Positions 1-9,140 of a stretch of DNA of 64,000 bases are shown in pieces (position 1 is the stretch's first letter; each line of letters starts with the position of its first letter). Under the pieces are notes generated by a model. The model searched no databases and was not told the origin of the DNA. It saw nothing but the letters and a program-made list of their open reading frames with translations. The position numbers were made by a program, and so were the translations under genes. The stretch is taken from the NCBI GenBank assembly GCA_964621165.1, contig CAZULC010000007.1, positions 1 to 64,000 of the forward strand. The letters run 5' to 3'. Source of the stretch: UMGS1696 sp964621165 (GTDB lineage: Bacteria; Bacillota; Clostridia; Oscillospirales; CAG-272).

Positions 1-26
1 CTTCCCCACGAAATGGAGGCGCCATA

Positions 27-236
27 ATGAACAAAAGAAATCTGATGGTTCTTTGCCCCCGCTGCCGTCAGAATTTGCAGAATACGGGAGAATACTCTAT
101 CCGGCGGGCAGATTATTTACAGGCTTCTAAAGACATCTGTACATTCTGTCAGACCAGATACGGCTTTGACTATTATGTGGAGCCGTTGAGACGGAAGGAA
201 AAGAAATCATGGAACAGGAGGGAACCACATGACTGA
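27..236 (+). CDS. small Cys-rich protein, mobile-element type
   Basis: A 69-residue protein with two CxxC knuckles (CPRC near residue 10 and CTFC near residue 38) spaced like a small zinc ribbon. A good ribosome site (GGAGG) lies 8 bases before the ATG. It resembles the short zinc-ribbon proteins carried on clostridial integrative elements, but I cannot name a family. The next reading frame overlaps its stop by 8 bases, as in compact element operons. It lies on the 3' side of a tRNA-Leu gene, a usual site for element insertion. The function is unknown; a role in an integrated element is inferred. Confidence 0.55.
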   Translation: MNKRNLMVLCPRCRQNLQNTGEYSIRRADYLQASKDICTFCQTRYGFDYYVEPLRRKEKKSWNRREPHD

Positions 237-435
237 CACATTCAGCTTTCAGAATACAGACATCCGCAGCATTCGAAGCCGCACGGGAGTAAAATATAAC
301 AAAACCCTGAAGAATAAGCTGAACTCAGCCTGCCTTCGGGATTTTTTATACATTTGCTCATCTTCCACAGCGGAGAACATCGTGCGGCCTAAAAATCAGC
401 CTGCTCCGGTAATTCAATCCACAACCATCTCATAA
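229..435 (+). pseudogene. truncated ORF overlapping the Cys-rich protein
   Basis: The ATG overlaps the stop of the preceding gene (ATGACTGA), which suggests translational coupling and so a real start. The first 30 or so codons look like coding sequence. The tail has no recognisable features and runs into the end of a convergent broken gene on the other strand. I read it as the 5' stub of an element gene whose remainder was lost at a junction somewhere near 320-390. The family is not recognised. Confidence 0.3.
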
Positions 436-816
436 TATTTTTCCCCCACGCGCCTGTGTATGGTACGGCATAAAACCGTCTCCAGATAAGCGTACGCAGC
501 TTTTGTATATCGCCGAGCTCAAACGACTCGAACTCCTGATAGCATATTTTTTCGCTTGCTTCATTCAATTCATCATAAAAGTCCGTCACAAATGCGTCGA
601 ATTCATCAAAAATTCTTTAAATGGGATCTGCGGCATATCCTTGGGCGAGGCGTTTTATTCACCGTACCGTTCCGGCTCAAACTCAAAAGCGAGGGACGTG
701 ACGTAAATATCCTCCTCATCATAATCGGACAAGTGGGTTTTGTAAATACCGTCTTCGATTTTTTCGTAGTCACATCCGGCATATTTCTCGGGTGTGAAAT
801 TTTTAAGGTTTTTCAT
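389..816 (-). pseudogene. broken small gene of unknown family (stop plus frameshift)
   Basis: The minus strand starts at 816 (beginning MKNLKNFTPEKYAG), behind a good AGGAG site, and runs to a stop at 655. Reading on in the same frame gives plausible protein for about 15 codons. A second, +1-shifted frame then continues (DEFDAFVTDFYDELNE and on) to a stop at 389. One in-frame stop plus one frameshift turn what looks like a single acidic protein of about 140 residues into pieces. The family is not recognised. Its position between element remnants and the tRNA-Leu terminator suggests decaying accessory DNA. Two independent short genes would be the alternative. Confidence 0.4.
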
Positions 817-847
817 CTGTATCTCCTTTTGCCACAATCGATATTAT

Positions 848-902
848 AAAAAACAATAATCCAAACCTCACTCCCGTCTACGGAAGATCCGCTTGGATTA
901 TT
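848..902 (-). terminator. rho-independent terminator of tRNA-Leu
   Basis: A perfect 10-bp stem (AATAATCCAA at 893-902 on the minus strand, pairing with TTGGATTATT at 855-864) is followed by G and a T6 tract on the minus strand. It sits directly after the 3' end of the tRNA-Leu gene. Confidence 0.85.
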
Positions 903-906
903 TTCC

Positions 907-986
907 TGCAGGTAACAGGACTTGAACCTGCACGGTTGCCCGCAAGATCCTAAATCTTGTGCGTCTGCCAATTCCGCCATACCTGC
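907..986 (-). tRNA. tRNA-Leu (anticodon UAG)
   Basis: The gene is 80 nt. Its 7-bp acceptor stem is GCAGGTA/TACCTGC with discriminator A. It has a leucine-type D-arm (TGGCGGAATTGGCAGAC), an anticodon stem CAAGA/TCTTG with loop TTTAGGA (anticodon TAG), a short variable arm, and a T-loop GTTCAAGTCC. CCA is not encoded: the next bases are GGA. It would read CUA and other CUN codons. It stands alone. Its 3' end faces the accessory remnants at 1-840. Confidence 0.95.
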
Positions 987-1051
987 GCTGATATTTTTTA
1001 CATTATATATTATAACACAGGAACAGCGGTTTTTCAAGACCTAATTTTATT

Positions 1052-3979
1052 TTATTCCACGGATTTCAGCGATTCCGCCATGTTGATTTTCTTCAGCTTG
1101 ATGTTCATGAACAGGTTTACCGCAAGGGTGAAAGCCATTGTCAGCACCGCCGAGTATACATACGACATGGGTAAAACCTGAGTCTTGAATGACACCATGT
1201 CAACGTTTATTTGACTCATTACAAAGCTATGGAGAAGATAGCCGCAGGGAAGCCCGATTACCGTTCCCATCAGGGTCAGGACGATGTTCTCACGGAAAAT
1301 GTAGTTCGATACCTCGAGAGGATAGAATCCCAGCACCTTCAGGGTGGCAATCTCACGAACCCGCTCTGTTATATTTATATTAGTCAGATTGTACAGCACC
1401 ACAAGAGCCAGAGCCGCCGCGCTCAGAATCACAAGGAACACGATTCCGCCGAGACTCTGCATCATGTCGTTGACCATATCTTTAAGGTCCTCGATAACCA
1501 ATATACTGACCGTGTTGTCGAGGGATAGAAGAGCCGCCGCGTTTTCGTGTACGTCAAGTCCGTCCTTCACTGTAATGTAAACCGTTTTTTCCTCAGGCAG
1601 GGGCAGGTAAGAGTACTCATATGCCTCGGGTGAGATAAAGCCCGTGTAGTTTACATAGTTCTCGCACAGACCGGACACAACGCAGGACAGAACCTCAGTC
1701 TCGCTCAGGTGAATGTCAACCGGATCCCCCGTTTTCAGTCCGGCTGTACGGGCAAGCTTGTCGCACAGTACTATCTGATTCCCCGTTGGATAGTCGATAT
1801 GCACGCCGTTTACAGTGTGAAGGTCAATGAGCTGCTCAATGCTCTCATCGGAACACGCGGCAAGCTCCACGCTTTTGATTCCGGCGTCGGTGTAAACGTC
1901 AGCCGTAACCTGCCCCATAAACGCAAAGGTTTCCACGTAGTCAGCGGTTTCCTTTTCAAAATAGCTGCGATAGTCGTCGTCGGCGCCGTCGGTCAGGGTC
2001 AGAGCCACGTCATAACGCATGATTTCGTCGTACTGCAGATCCACAATGTCGGAAATGGAGTCGTTGATCCCGAAGCCTGTCAGAACAAGTGCCGTGCATC
2101 CTCCGATTCCGAGAACCATCATGAACAGCCGTTTCTTGTACCGGAATATGTTCCGCAGCGACACCTTGTGAATGAACCTGAACCTCTTCCAGATGAAGTT
2201 CATCCTTTCGAGAAGTATCTTCTTTCCGCTGACGGGAGCTTGGGGCCGGATTAGGCTTGCGGGAGCGTCACGGGCTTCCTTCTTCACCGTCACATATGTA
2301 ACGCCGACGGAGCATAGCAGTGAAGCCGCCAGTGACAGCACGCAGAGAAGAGGCGAGAATACCACGTTCAGCTTATCCGAGAATACGTACAGCATCTTGT
2401 AGGCCTGCCAGATTGCCATGGGGAACAGCCACGACCCCGCAAAGAATCCGATGAGGCATCCAAGCACAGCTGACGAGCCGGAGTAGCCGATGTACTTCAT
2501 CATAATCTGGGACTCGGAGTAGCCGAGAGCCTTGAGTGTGCCTATCTGGGTACGGCCGTCGCTGACCATACGCGCCATTGTGGTTGAGCAGACCAGAGCC
2601 GCCACTGCAAAGAAGAACAGCGGTAACACACGCGCCACACCGCTGACGATTGCCGAGTTGTTCTTCACGTTCACGTAGCTGACGTTGGCTTCCCGGGTGA
2701 GAACATAAGTCTCCGGCTTTTCAAAGTCCTCGAGTTCCGCCCAAGCGTCATCGATCTCAGCCCTTGCGTCAGCTAATTTTACTTTATTTTCGGCGATTTC
2801 AGCTTCCGCGTCAGCCAGTTCATTCTCGGACCTTGTAATTTCAGCTCTCGCCTCGTCAAGCTCAGTCTCACGTTGAGCAACCTCATCCCGTGCCGCATTA
2901 ATCTCAGCCTGGCCCCGATTCAGCTCAGCCAATGCCGCGTCAAGCTGCTCAGCAGTTCCCGGTAGAATTGGATATCCGGCAGAGAGCATCATGTTGTACT
3001 GCTCAAGGGATGCGCTGTAGTCCTCGAGTCCCGCATCAAGCTCCGACTGCTTTTCTTCTATTTCAGCTTTTGCGTCCTCTATAGCCGAAGCGCCCTCCGA
3101 CAAATCCTGACGCGCCTGTTCAAGCTCATCTTTGGCGTTGGAAACCTTGTCCTCAGCTTCCTCAAGCTCAGCCATGCCGTCGTTGTATTCATTCTCGGCG
3201 TCGTTGATTTCGGCGAGAGCCTTGTTGTATTCGTCGTTGTAGTATCCGTCAGCCAATTCCTGCGCCAGAGTCTCGAACCTACCCGTGCTTTCGTCGATTT
3301 TGTCCTTGTATTCGTCCGAGTGGATGTACTCGTGTCCTTCGAGCTTGACATAGGCTTCAGTGAAGTAGTCGTAGCTCATGCCGCCGTCGCCGAACAGGAC
3401 GTATGCCGTAATCGTACCCCCGCCTAACTTTGACGTAGGCCTGACTCTGTCTATGTACAGCGGAGAGGTGACAATACCCACGATTGTATATTCGTCTTCC
3501 GTGAAGTATTCCAGGGTTTCCTCGTCGTTTATCTCCGCGATTTTTATGATTTTGCCGATGTCGTCCTCAAAAAAATGCAAGGAATCGACCACAATCTCGT
3601 CCGGGTTTTCGGGTAGACGGCCGTACTTCACCTCGGGTATGTTTATTTCCCGGCTCAATGTGCTTCCCGCAAAGACGAACTCGTCCCCGTCAAAGTCTCC
3701 AATGAAGTCGGCGGAGAACACACCTTCGGTGGATACAGCCCCGTCTTCAGCTGAAAGAGCGTCTATGTCGCCGTCACGCAGGCCGAGGGTGGAGATGACC
3801 TTGTAGTCGTACATTTCCGTTTTCTGTATGTAGTCGTCGGCGGTGTTCATCATGGCGTCTTCCGTTACGGTGAGTCCGGAGAAGAATCCCACTCCAAGCA
3901 TGGTTATGGCGCCGATTGCAATGTACCGCCCGAGAGAATTTTTTATCTCCCGAACATTGTTCTTGAATAATGCCTTCAT
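1052..3979 (-). CDS. FtsX-family ABC transporter permease with extracellular coiled coil
   Basis: A 975-residue membrane protein with a single N-terminal helix (about residues 17-39) and a large outside domain. A long Glu/Ala heptad coiled coil (about residues 235-420) follows, then the first FtsX/MacB helix bundle (about 450-575). A second outer domain and the C-terminal FtsX bundle (about 850-970) complete it. Proteins of this build move lipids, peptides or drugs across or out of the membrane, or transmit ATPase force to the surface. The ATPase gene ends 4 bases upstream, so the two are one transporter. I start at the ATG at 3979, just after the ATPase stop; a longer TTG start would overlap it. 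The substrate cannot be told from the sequence. Confidence 0.9.
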   Translation of the reverse strand: MKALFKNNVREIKNSLGRYIAIGAITMLGVGFFSGLTVTEDAMMNTADDYIQKTEMYDYKVISTLGLRDGDIDALSAEDGAVSTEGVFSADFIGDFDGDEFVFAGSTLSREINIPEVKYGRLPENPDEIVVDSLHFFEDDIGKIIKIAEINDEETLEYFTEDEYTIVGIVTSPLYIDRVRPTSKLGGGTITAYVLFGDGGMSYDYFTEAYVKLEGHEYIHSDEYKDKIDESTGRFETLAQELADGYYNDEYNKALAEINDAENEYNDGMAELEEAEDKVSNAKDELEQARQDLSEGASAIEDAKAEIEEKQSELDAGLEDYSASLEQYNMMLSAGYPILPGTAEQLDAALAELNRGQAEINAARDEVAQRETELDEARAEITRSENELADAEAEIAENKVKLADARAEIDDAWAELEDFEKPETYVLTREANVSYVNVKNNSAIVSGVARVLPLFFFAVAALVCSTTMARMVSDGRTQIGTLKALGYSESQIMMKYIGYSGSSAVLGCLIGFFAGSWLFPMAIWQAYKMLYVFSDKLNVVFSPLLCVLSLAASLLCSVGVTYVTVKKEARDAPASLIRPQAPVSGKKILLERMNFIWKRFRFIHKVSLRNIFRYKKRLFMMVLGIGGCTALVLTGFGINDSISDIVDLQYDEIMRYDVALTLTDGADDDYRSYFEKETADYVETFAFMGQVTADVYTDAGIKSVELAACSDESIEQLIDLHTVNGVHIDYPTGNQIVLCDKLARTAGLKTGDPVDIHLSETEVLSCVVSGLCENYVNYTGFISPEAYEYSYLPLPEEKTVYITVKDGLDVHENAAALLSLDNTVSILVIEDLKDMVNDMMQSLGGIVFLVILSAAALALVVLYNLTNINITERVREIATLKVLGFYPLEVSNYIFRENIVLTLMGTVIGLPCGYLLHSFVMSQINVDMVSFKTQVLPMSYVYSAVLTMAFTLAVNLFMNIKLKKINMAESLKSVE

Positions 3980-3983
3980 CTGC

Positions 3984-4688
3984 TCACCACTCGATATCTT
4001 CAACGGGAATTATGTCGTCATTCTTCCGCATGCCCTCGATTGAGCCGTTCTTTATGGTGACGACGCGGTCAGCCATTTTCGTCAGGGCGGAGTTGTGGGT
4101 GATGATGACCACTGCCATGCCGTCACGCCGCGCACACCTCTCGAGAAGGCCTAAAATCTGCTTGCCCGTGTTGTAGTCCAGCGCTCCTGTAGGCTCGTCG
4201 CACAAAAGAAGCTTGGGATTTTTGCATATTGCACGTGCTATTGCAACTCTCTGCTGCTCTCCTCCCGACAACTGAGCCGGAAAGTTTGACTTCCTCTCGG
4301 ACAAACCCACGTCGGCAAGAACAGCCTCAGGGTCAGCCGGATTTGACGAGAGCTGGGACGCCATTTCCACGTTCTCGAGGGCTGTCAGGTTTGGTATAAG
4401 GTTGTAGAACTGGAACACAAACCCGATGTCATGCCGACGGTACTTCGCCAGCTCCTTAACTGAAAAATTGGATATATCCTTCCCCTCGACGATTATCTCA
4501 CCAGTTGTGGGGGTGTCCATTCCGCCGATTATATTGAGCAGCGTTGTTTTTCCCGCACCCGACTGCCCCACTATTACGCAGATTTCACCCTTGTATAGCT
4601 CAAGTGAAACGTCATGAAGTGCAACTGTATCGACTTCTCCCTGATGATAGGTCTTGCCGACATTTTTTATACTGACAAAAGAATCCAT
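3984..4688 (-). CDS. ABC transporter ATP-binding protein (LolD/MacB type)
   Basis: A 234-residue ATPase with Walker A GQSGAGKTT near residue 38, Q-loop, signature LSGGEQQR, Walker B LLLCDEPTGALD and the H-loop (IITHN). The GALD form is typical of ATPases paired with FtsX-like permeases. The 975-residue permease gene starts 4 bases downstream, which supports a two-gene operon. A 28-bp dyad lies 17 bases upstream and may be an operator. The function is energising the permease; the substrate is unknown. Confidence 0.93.
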   Translation of the reverse strand: MDSFVSIKNVGKTYHQGEVDTVALHDVSLELYKGEICVIVGQSGAGKTTLLNIIGGMDTPTTGEIIVEGKDISNFSVKELAKYRRHDIGFVFQFYNLIPNLTALENVEMASQLSSNPADPEAVLADVGLSERKSNFPAQLSGGEQQRVAIARAICKNPKLLLCDEPTGALDYNTGKQILGLLERCARRDGMAVVIITHNSALTKMADRVVTIKNGSIEGMRKNDDIIPVEDIEW

Positions 4689-4705
4689 ATATACCTACCG
4701 TTTTC

Positions 4706-4733
4706 TACTATATTTATAATTTATAGTATAGTA
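4706..4733. promoter_or_regulatory. AT-rich dyad upstream of the ABC exporter
   Basis: Inverted arms TACTATA and TATAGTA enclose a 14-bp AT core with several -10-like hexamers. It sits 17 bases before the ATPase start. The layout is like an operator for a TetR- or PadR-type repressor, but no such gene is adjacent. Confidence 0.4.
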
Positions 4734-4800
4734 AAAAAACAAAAACCAGTAAATACGGATTCGTTAAGAATGTTTTGTTATTTCGTAAAAAGATTAAAAA

Positions 4801-6222
4801 TTATTTAGAAAGTACTTCCGGACGCTGTCTTTCCCGCTCAAGCAGGCTTTTTATAAAGTAGAACGACTTTTTCGGAATACGGTCCATTGTGCCGCTGCCG
4901 TCGTCCTGCAGATCCACGTAAATCAGCCCGTACCTCTTCTTTATCTCCCCGCCGGACGCTGAAATCAAGTCAATCGGCGACCACATGGTGTAGCCCATCA
5001 CGTCAACCCCATCGTCTATAGCCAGCTTCATCTGCTCGATGTGGGAGCGCAGGTAGTCGATTCTGTAGTCGTCCTCCACTGTAAAGCTTCCGTTTGGCAT
5101 AGTCGTCAGCTCGTCCACGGCCCCGAGTCCATTTTCCGCGATGAACAGGGGGAGCCGGTACCTGTCGTAGAGCCGATTCAGGGTGTACCGCAGTCCCACC
5201 GGGTCAATCTGCCATCCCCAGTCAGTGGACTTTAAATAAGGATTTTTGTACCCTCGGGAAATGTTGCCGCCAGTGAGTTTTTTTTCGGATTCATCCCAGG
5301 CAGCCGACTCGCAGATTGATGAGTAGTAGCTGAACGACACAAAGTCAACGGTATGGGTCAGCGCGTCAAGGTCGGCGGGAGTGATGTCAACCTTGATTCC
5401 GTTTTTCTCGAAATACCGAAGAAGGTACGCCGGATACTCACCGAAAACCTGCACATCCGAGAACTGGTACGTCTCCCGGTCGCGCATGTACGCCGCAAGA
5501 CTGTCCGACGGGTCAGAGGTGAGAGGGTAGATCGTGACTCCCAGCACCATGCACCCAACCTGACTGTCCGGTATTATCTCATGCGCCCGCTTCACCGCAA
5601 CAGCCGATGCCACAAGCTGATAGTGCATCGCCCGGTACAGCGTTTCCCCGTTGAGCTCTTTCCGAGGGGTCATGATTGCCCCCGACATAAAGGGAGCCTT
5701 CGGAAGTGAGTTGATCTCGTTGAATGTTATCCAGTACTTCACCTTGTCCTTGTACCGTGCGAACACCGTCTCCGCATACCTGGTGAAGAACCCAATCATC
5801 CGCCTGTTGCTCCACCCGTTGTACTTGAGTGCAAGATTCAGCGGTGGCTCGTAGTGGGACAGGGTAACAACAGGTGTGATTCCATATTTTGCCAGCTCGT
5901 AGAACACCTCGTCGTAGAACGCCAGCCCTTCCTCGTTCGGGTAGTCGTCGTCCCCGTTCGGGAAAATCCTGCTCCACGCTATTGACATGCGCAGTGTGTT
6001 GAGTCCGGCTTCGGCGAAAAGGGCGATATCCTCACGGAAGCGGTGGTAGAAGTCCACTCCGGCGAGCTTGAGATTGTCCTTTGTGGGACCGTCCGATATT
6101 CCTCCGGCGAATCCGTGGGGAAGCACATCCTGCACCGATAGCCCCTTTTTGCCCTCGTCGTAAGCCCCCTCGCACTGATTAGCGGCAATGGCGCCGCCGA
6201 ACATAAAGTTTTCCTTGAACAT
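4801..6222 (-). CDS. bglA: 6-phospho-beta-glucosidase, GH1
   Basis: A 473-residue GH1 enzyme, full length. The catalytic acid/base is E169 in TFNEIN and the nucleophile is E363 in IAENG. The segment SGGEIKKRYGLIYVD near residue 425 is the phosphate-binding form found in phospho-glucosidases. It hydrolyses phosphorylated beta-glucosides such as cellobiose-6-P, salicin-P or arbutin-P in the cytoplasm, giving glucose-6-P and an aglycone or sugar. It lies 46 bases downstream of the matching PTS permease, so the pair imports and then splits the same sugar. A strong GGAGG fixes the start. The exact aglycone preference is not visible. Confidence 0.93.
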   Translation of the reverse strand: MFKENFMFGGAIAANQCEGAYDEGKKGLSVQDVLPHGFAGGISDGPTKDNLKLAGVDFYHRFREDIALFAEAGLNTLRMSIAWSRIFPNGDDDYPNEEGLAFYDEVFYELAKYGITPVVTLSHYEPPLNLALKYNGWSNRRMIGFFTRYAETVFARYKDKVKYWITFNEINSLPKAPFMSGAIMTPRKELNGETLYRAMHYQLVASAVAVKRAHEIIPDSQVGCMVLGVTIYPLTSDPSDSLAAYMRDRETYQFSDVQVFGEYPAYLLRYFEKNGIKVDITPADLDALTHTVDFVSFSYYSSICESAAWDESEKKLTGGNISRGYKNPYLKSTDWGWQIDPVGLRYTLNRLYDRYRLPLFIAENGLGAVDELTTMPNGSFTVEDDYRIDYLRSHIEQMKLAIDDGVDVMGYTMWSPIDLISASGGEIKKRYGLIYVDLQDDGSGTMDRIPKKSFYFIKSLLERERQRPEVLSK

Positions 6223-6268
6223 AATTTTTCCTCCGATTTAAATAAATTTCGCCTGAAATCCTGCAATT

Positions 6269-8164
6269 TCAGGTTGTTTTCGCACTCTTCAGCACCATGA
6301 ACGGCAGCTTTTCTATCGCCTGCTCAACAAGCGTCCGAATTTCAACAAAGCTGTCGGGATTCGTGATAATCACGGGAGTTGTCAAATCGTATCCTTCCTT
6401 CGCGATGGCGTCACGGTCGAACTCAATCAGCGGGTCTCCTGCCTTGACTCTGTCGCCGGAGGAAACAAAGGAGCGGAAGTGCCGTCCGTCAAGTTCCACC
6501 GTGTCGATTCCTATGTGCATGAGAATCTCAGCCCCCGAGTCAGCCGTCAGCATTACCGCGTGGCAGGTGTCGGGAACGGACTCCACAACCCCGTCAGCCG
6601 GAGACACAAGCAGTCCTGAGTCAGGTACTATGGCGCTTCCTTTACCGAGAATGTTTTCCGCAAAGGTGGGGTCGTTTACGCTCGACAAAGGTACGACATG
6701 CCCCTTCATAGGCGAGAGAATCGTAACCCCCTCCGTCGTAACATCAGCCCCAGCCGCACCCGCATTCGAACCCGACTCTTCCTTGTAATCCGAAACCGTA
6801 ACCCTGCTCTCCTCCGGCAAATCAATCTTCACAAACAGCGTGCCGATAAAGCTCACCGCAAAGGCAATCGCCGCACCGATGCAGGCATTCAGGATATTCG
6901 AAAACCCGTTTTCACCGATATATCCGGGAAGAGCTAAAAGTCCAGGAGAGCCGGTGGTGTAACGTCCGACCCCCATGATACCCATGTAAAGCCCCGCAAG
7001 TCCGCCCGCAGCCGCAACGGGAATCAGGGGAGTTTTCAGCTTCAGGTTCACACCGTACATCGCAGGCTCCGTTATTCCACATACGGCAGTAATTCCCGCC
7101 GAAACCGCAGTCTGCTTGAGTTCGTCGTTTTTCGTCCGAAGAGCCACTGCAAAGGAAGCCCCGCCCTGAGCAATGTTCGACCCCAGCATACCCGGACCGA
7201 CGATTGTATCAAATCCCGACGCGGCAATGTTGTTGATGCCAATGGGAATCAGTCCGTAGTGGGTTCCCGTCATGACCATAAATGGTGTGAGCGCACCTAC
7301 AACCAGCGGCACAATCCACGGCGCGAATCTGTCGAGGGCGTCAATTCCGTCAGCTATCAAATCCCCTGCAAGAGTACCAAGCGGACCGATTACCACAATC
7401 GCCGCAAATCCCACGACCACCAGCGTAATCAGGGGCTTGGTGAAAAACTTGATGGGCTTCCACGAAATCCTGTCCGCTATTGGCTCGACAAACGACATAA
7501 ACCACACCGTCAGAATAATCGGGATAACCGACGAGGAATATGTGGCGGAAATCACGGGAATCCCGAAAAACCTCACCCCGCCCTCGCCTCCGAGAAGTCC
7601 TATAAAGTTGGGGTGAAGCAGTATCCCCGCAATGGACAGAGCTAAAACAATGCTGCACCCGAATTTTTTCGCCGCAGAGTAAGCGAGCAGGAAGGGCAGG
7701 AAGTAAAACGCCGCGTCAGCAAACACCGACAAAACCGAATAAGTCTGCGAAGCCGGGTCAATTAGCCTGAATGTGGTGAGAAGCGCCATGACCGCCTTTA
7801 AAATACCGGCTCCGGTGATTGCCGGAATGATTGGTGTAAATATCCCTGCAATAGTTTCAAGCACCGACGAAAGCGCACCTTTTTTCTCCCTACCGCCATC
7901 GGATTTTGCGGAGACGTCCCCGTCCGTCAGCCTGAGAAGAGCGGAGTACACGTTTCCGACCTCGCTGCCGATTACAACCTGATACTGACCGCCGCTGGAT
8001 ACGACTCCCATGATGTCCCGCACGTTTTTTAGTCCCGCCGTGTCGCACTTTGACTCGTCCCGAAGATTGAACCTGAGCCGCGTGGCGCAGTGGGTGTATG
8101 AAATAATGTTGTTTTTTCCCCCGACTTTTTTGAGTATGAGGTAAGAGAGTTCATCAGCGTTCAT
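6269..8164 (-). CDS. bglP: PTS beta-glucoside transporter, EIIBCA
   Basis: A 631-residue three-domain PTS permease. EIIB comes first, with phospho-cysteine C26 in HCATRLRF. The EIIC membrane channel spans about residues 95-440. EIIA follows, with phospho-histidine H550 in LMHIGIDTVELDG. It phosphorylates aryl- or oligo-beta-glucosides during uptake. The GH1 phospho-glucosidase follows in the same operon. No BglG/LicT antiterminator gene or ribonucleic antiterminator is seen in the 125-bp leader, unlike the classic bgl operons. The GGAGG site fits the start. Confidence 0.93.
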   Translation of the reverse strand: MNADELSYLILKKVGGKNNIISYTHCATRLRFNLRDESKCDTAGLKNVRDIMGVVSSGGQYQVVIGSEVGNVYSALLRLTDGDVSAKSDGGREKKGALSSVLETIAGIFTPIIPAITGAGILKAVMALLTTFRLIDPASQTYSVLSVFADAAFYFLPFLLAYSAAKKFGCSIVLALSIAGILLHPNFIGLLGGEGGVRFFGIPVISATYSSSVIPIILTVWFMSFVEPIADRISWKPIKFFTKPLITLVVVGFAAIVVIGPLGTLAGDLIADGIDALDRFAPWIVPLVVGALTPFMVMTGTHYGLIPIGINNIAASGFDTIVGPGMLGSNIAQGGASFAVALRTKNDELKQTAVSAGITAVCGITEPAMYGVNLKLKTPLIPVAAAGGLAGLYMGIMGVGRYTTGSPGLLALPGYIGENGFSNILNACIGAAIAFAVSFIGTLFVKIDLPEESRVTVSDYKEESGSNAGAAGADVTTEGVTILSPMKGHVVPLSSVNDPTFAENILGKGSAIVPDSGLLVSPADGVVESVPDTCHAVMLTADSGAEILMHIGIDTVELDGRHFRSFVSSGDRVKAGDPLIEFDRDAIAKEGYDLTTPVIITNPDSFVEIRTLVEQAIEKLPFMVLKSAKTT

Positions 8165-8232
8165 TTTTTTCCTCCATGAAGATGATTTTTATTTATTCTT
8201 CCCCCCGAGAAACTAAAATAATCCGCGAAAAC

Positions 8233-8269
8233 AAAAAAATCCGCCGGAATCGGACTGAAACCAGCGGAC
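8233..8269 (-). terminator. terminator after metQ
   Basis: The minus strand reads a GTCCGCTGG / CCGGCGGAT stem followed by a T7 tract. It begins about 25 bases past the metQ stop and separates the met operon from bglPA. Confidence 0.85.
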
Positions 8270-8292
8270 TTTACTGTTAAAATATGGAAAAA

Positions 8293-9099
8293 TCAGAATT
8301 TGGGGACAACCGCGCCGTCGTATGTGCTGTTGATGTAGTCGCGGATTGCGTCTGTGTTGATAACCTCAACGAGAGCCTTTATCTTATCGCTGTTCTCGTT
8401 GCCTTCCTTACATACTAAAACGTTAACGTATGTTTCAGCGGCCAGTGAGTCGGGAGCTTCTGCGGCAATGGCTTCGGAAACCTTAAGACCTGCGCCGAGA
8501 GCATAGTTGCCGTTGATGACACCTACTGCAACCTCGGAGAGTACATTGGGAACGAGAGCCGCTTCCATTTCACGGATATCGAGGTTCTTCGGGTTAGCGG
8601 TGATGTCGTTCTTTGTGGCGTTCAGACCTACGCCGTCAGCAAGTTCGATAAGACCGTTGTCTGCGAGAAGAAGGAGTGCTCTTGCTTCGTTTGTCGTGTC
8701 ATTTGGAACTGCAATTGATGCGCCGTCGGGAATTTCATCGAGGGAAGAACAAGTGCCAGCGTAAATTCCAAAAGGTTCGTAGTGAACTTTAGCGACGGAA
8801 ACAAGATGTGTGCCGTTTTCCTCGTTGAAGGAATCGAGGTATGGCTGATGCTGGAAGAAGTTTGCGTCAACATCGCCGCTTTCAGTTGAAGTGTTGGGCG
8901 TGATATAGTCGTCCATAACCTTGATTTCGAGAGTGTATCCTTTTTCCTCAAGGGGAGCCTTGCACTGCTCGAGAATTTCAGCGTGGGGTGTGGAGGAGGC
9001 CGCAACGGTAATGGTCTTGTCCTCTTCATTGGAGGAGCAGGAAACCAGTGATAGAGCCGCGAGGGCTGCCGCCAATACAAGTGTGAGTGTTTTTTTCAT
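8293..9099 (-). CDS. metQ: methionine-binding lipoprotein MetQ
   Basis: A 268-residue NlpA/MetQ lipoprotein. A lysine-containing signal peptide ends in a lipobox (LVSC, lipid Cys at residue 21). The mature part carries family segments such as TPHAEILEQ, DANFFQHQPYL and the NDTTNEARALLLL region. It captures D- or L-methionine outside the membrane and hands it to MetI/MetN. It is the last gene of metNIQ and is followed by a strong terminator. Paralogues can bind other small molecules, so the methionine call rests on the family and the operon. Confidence 0.92.
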   Translation of the reverse strand: MKKTLTLVLAAALAALSLVSCSSNEEDKTITVAASSTPHAEILEQCKAPLEEKGYTLEIKVMDDYITPNTSTESGDVDANFFQHQPYLDSFNEENGTHLVSVAKVHYEPFGIYAGTCSSLDEIPDGASIAVPNDTTNEARALLLLADNGLIELADGVGLNATKNDITANPKNLDIREMEAALVPNVLSEVAVGVINGNYALGAGLKVSEAIAAEAPDSLAAETYVNVLVCKEGNENSDKIKALVEVINTDAIRDYINSTYDGAVVPKF

Positions 9100-9140
9100 T
9101 TTTCTTTCTCCTTAATCTGAAAAGAATTTTTTTATATTAA

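Noticed and set aside
3079..3351. A 90-codon Ser/Thr/Arg-rich minus-strand frame inside the ABC permease.
   Set aside because: It is a shifted reading of the coiled-coil region of the permease; the composition is a product of its repeated GAG/GCT codons.
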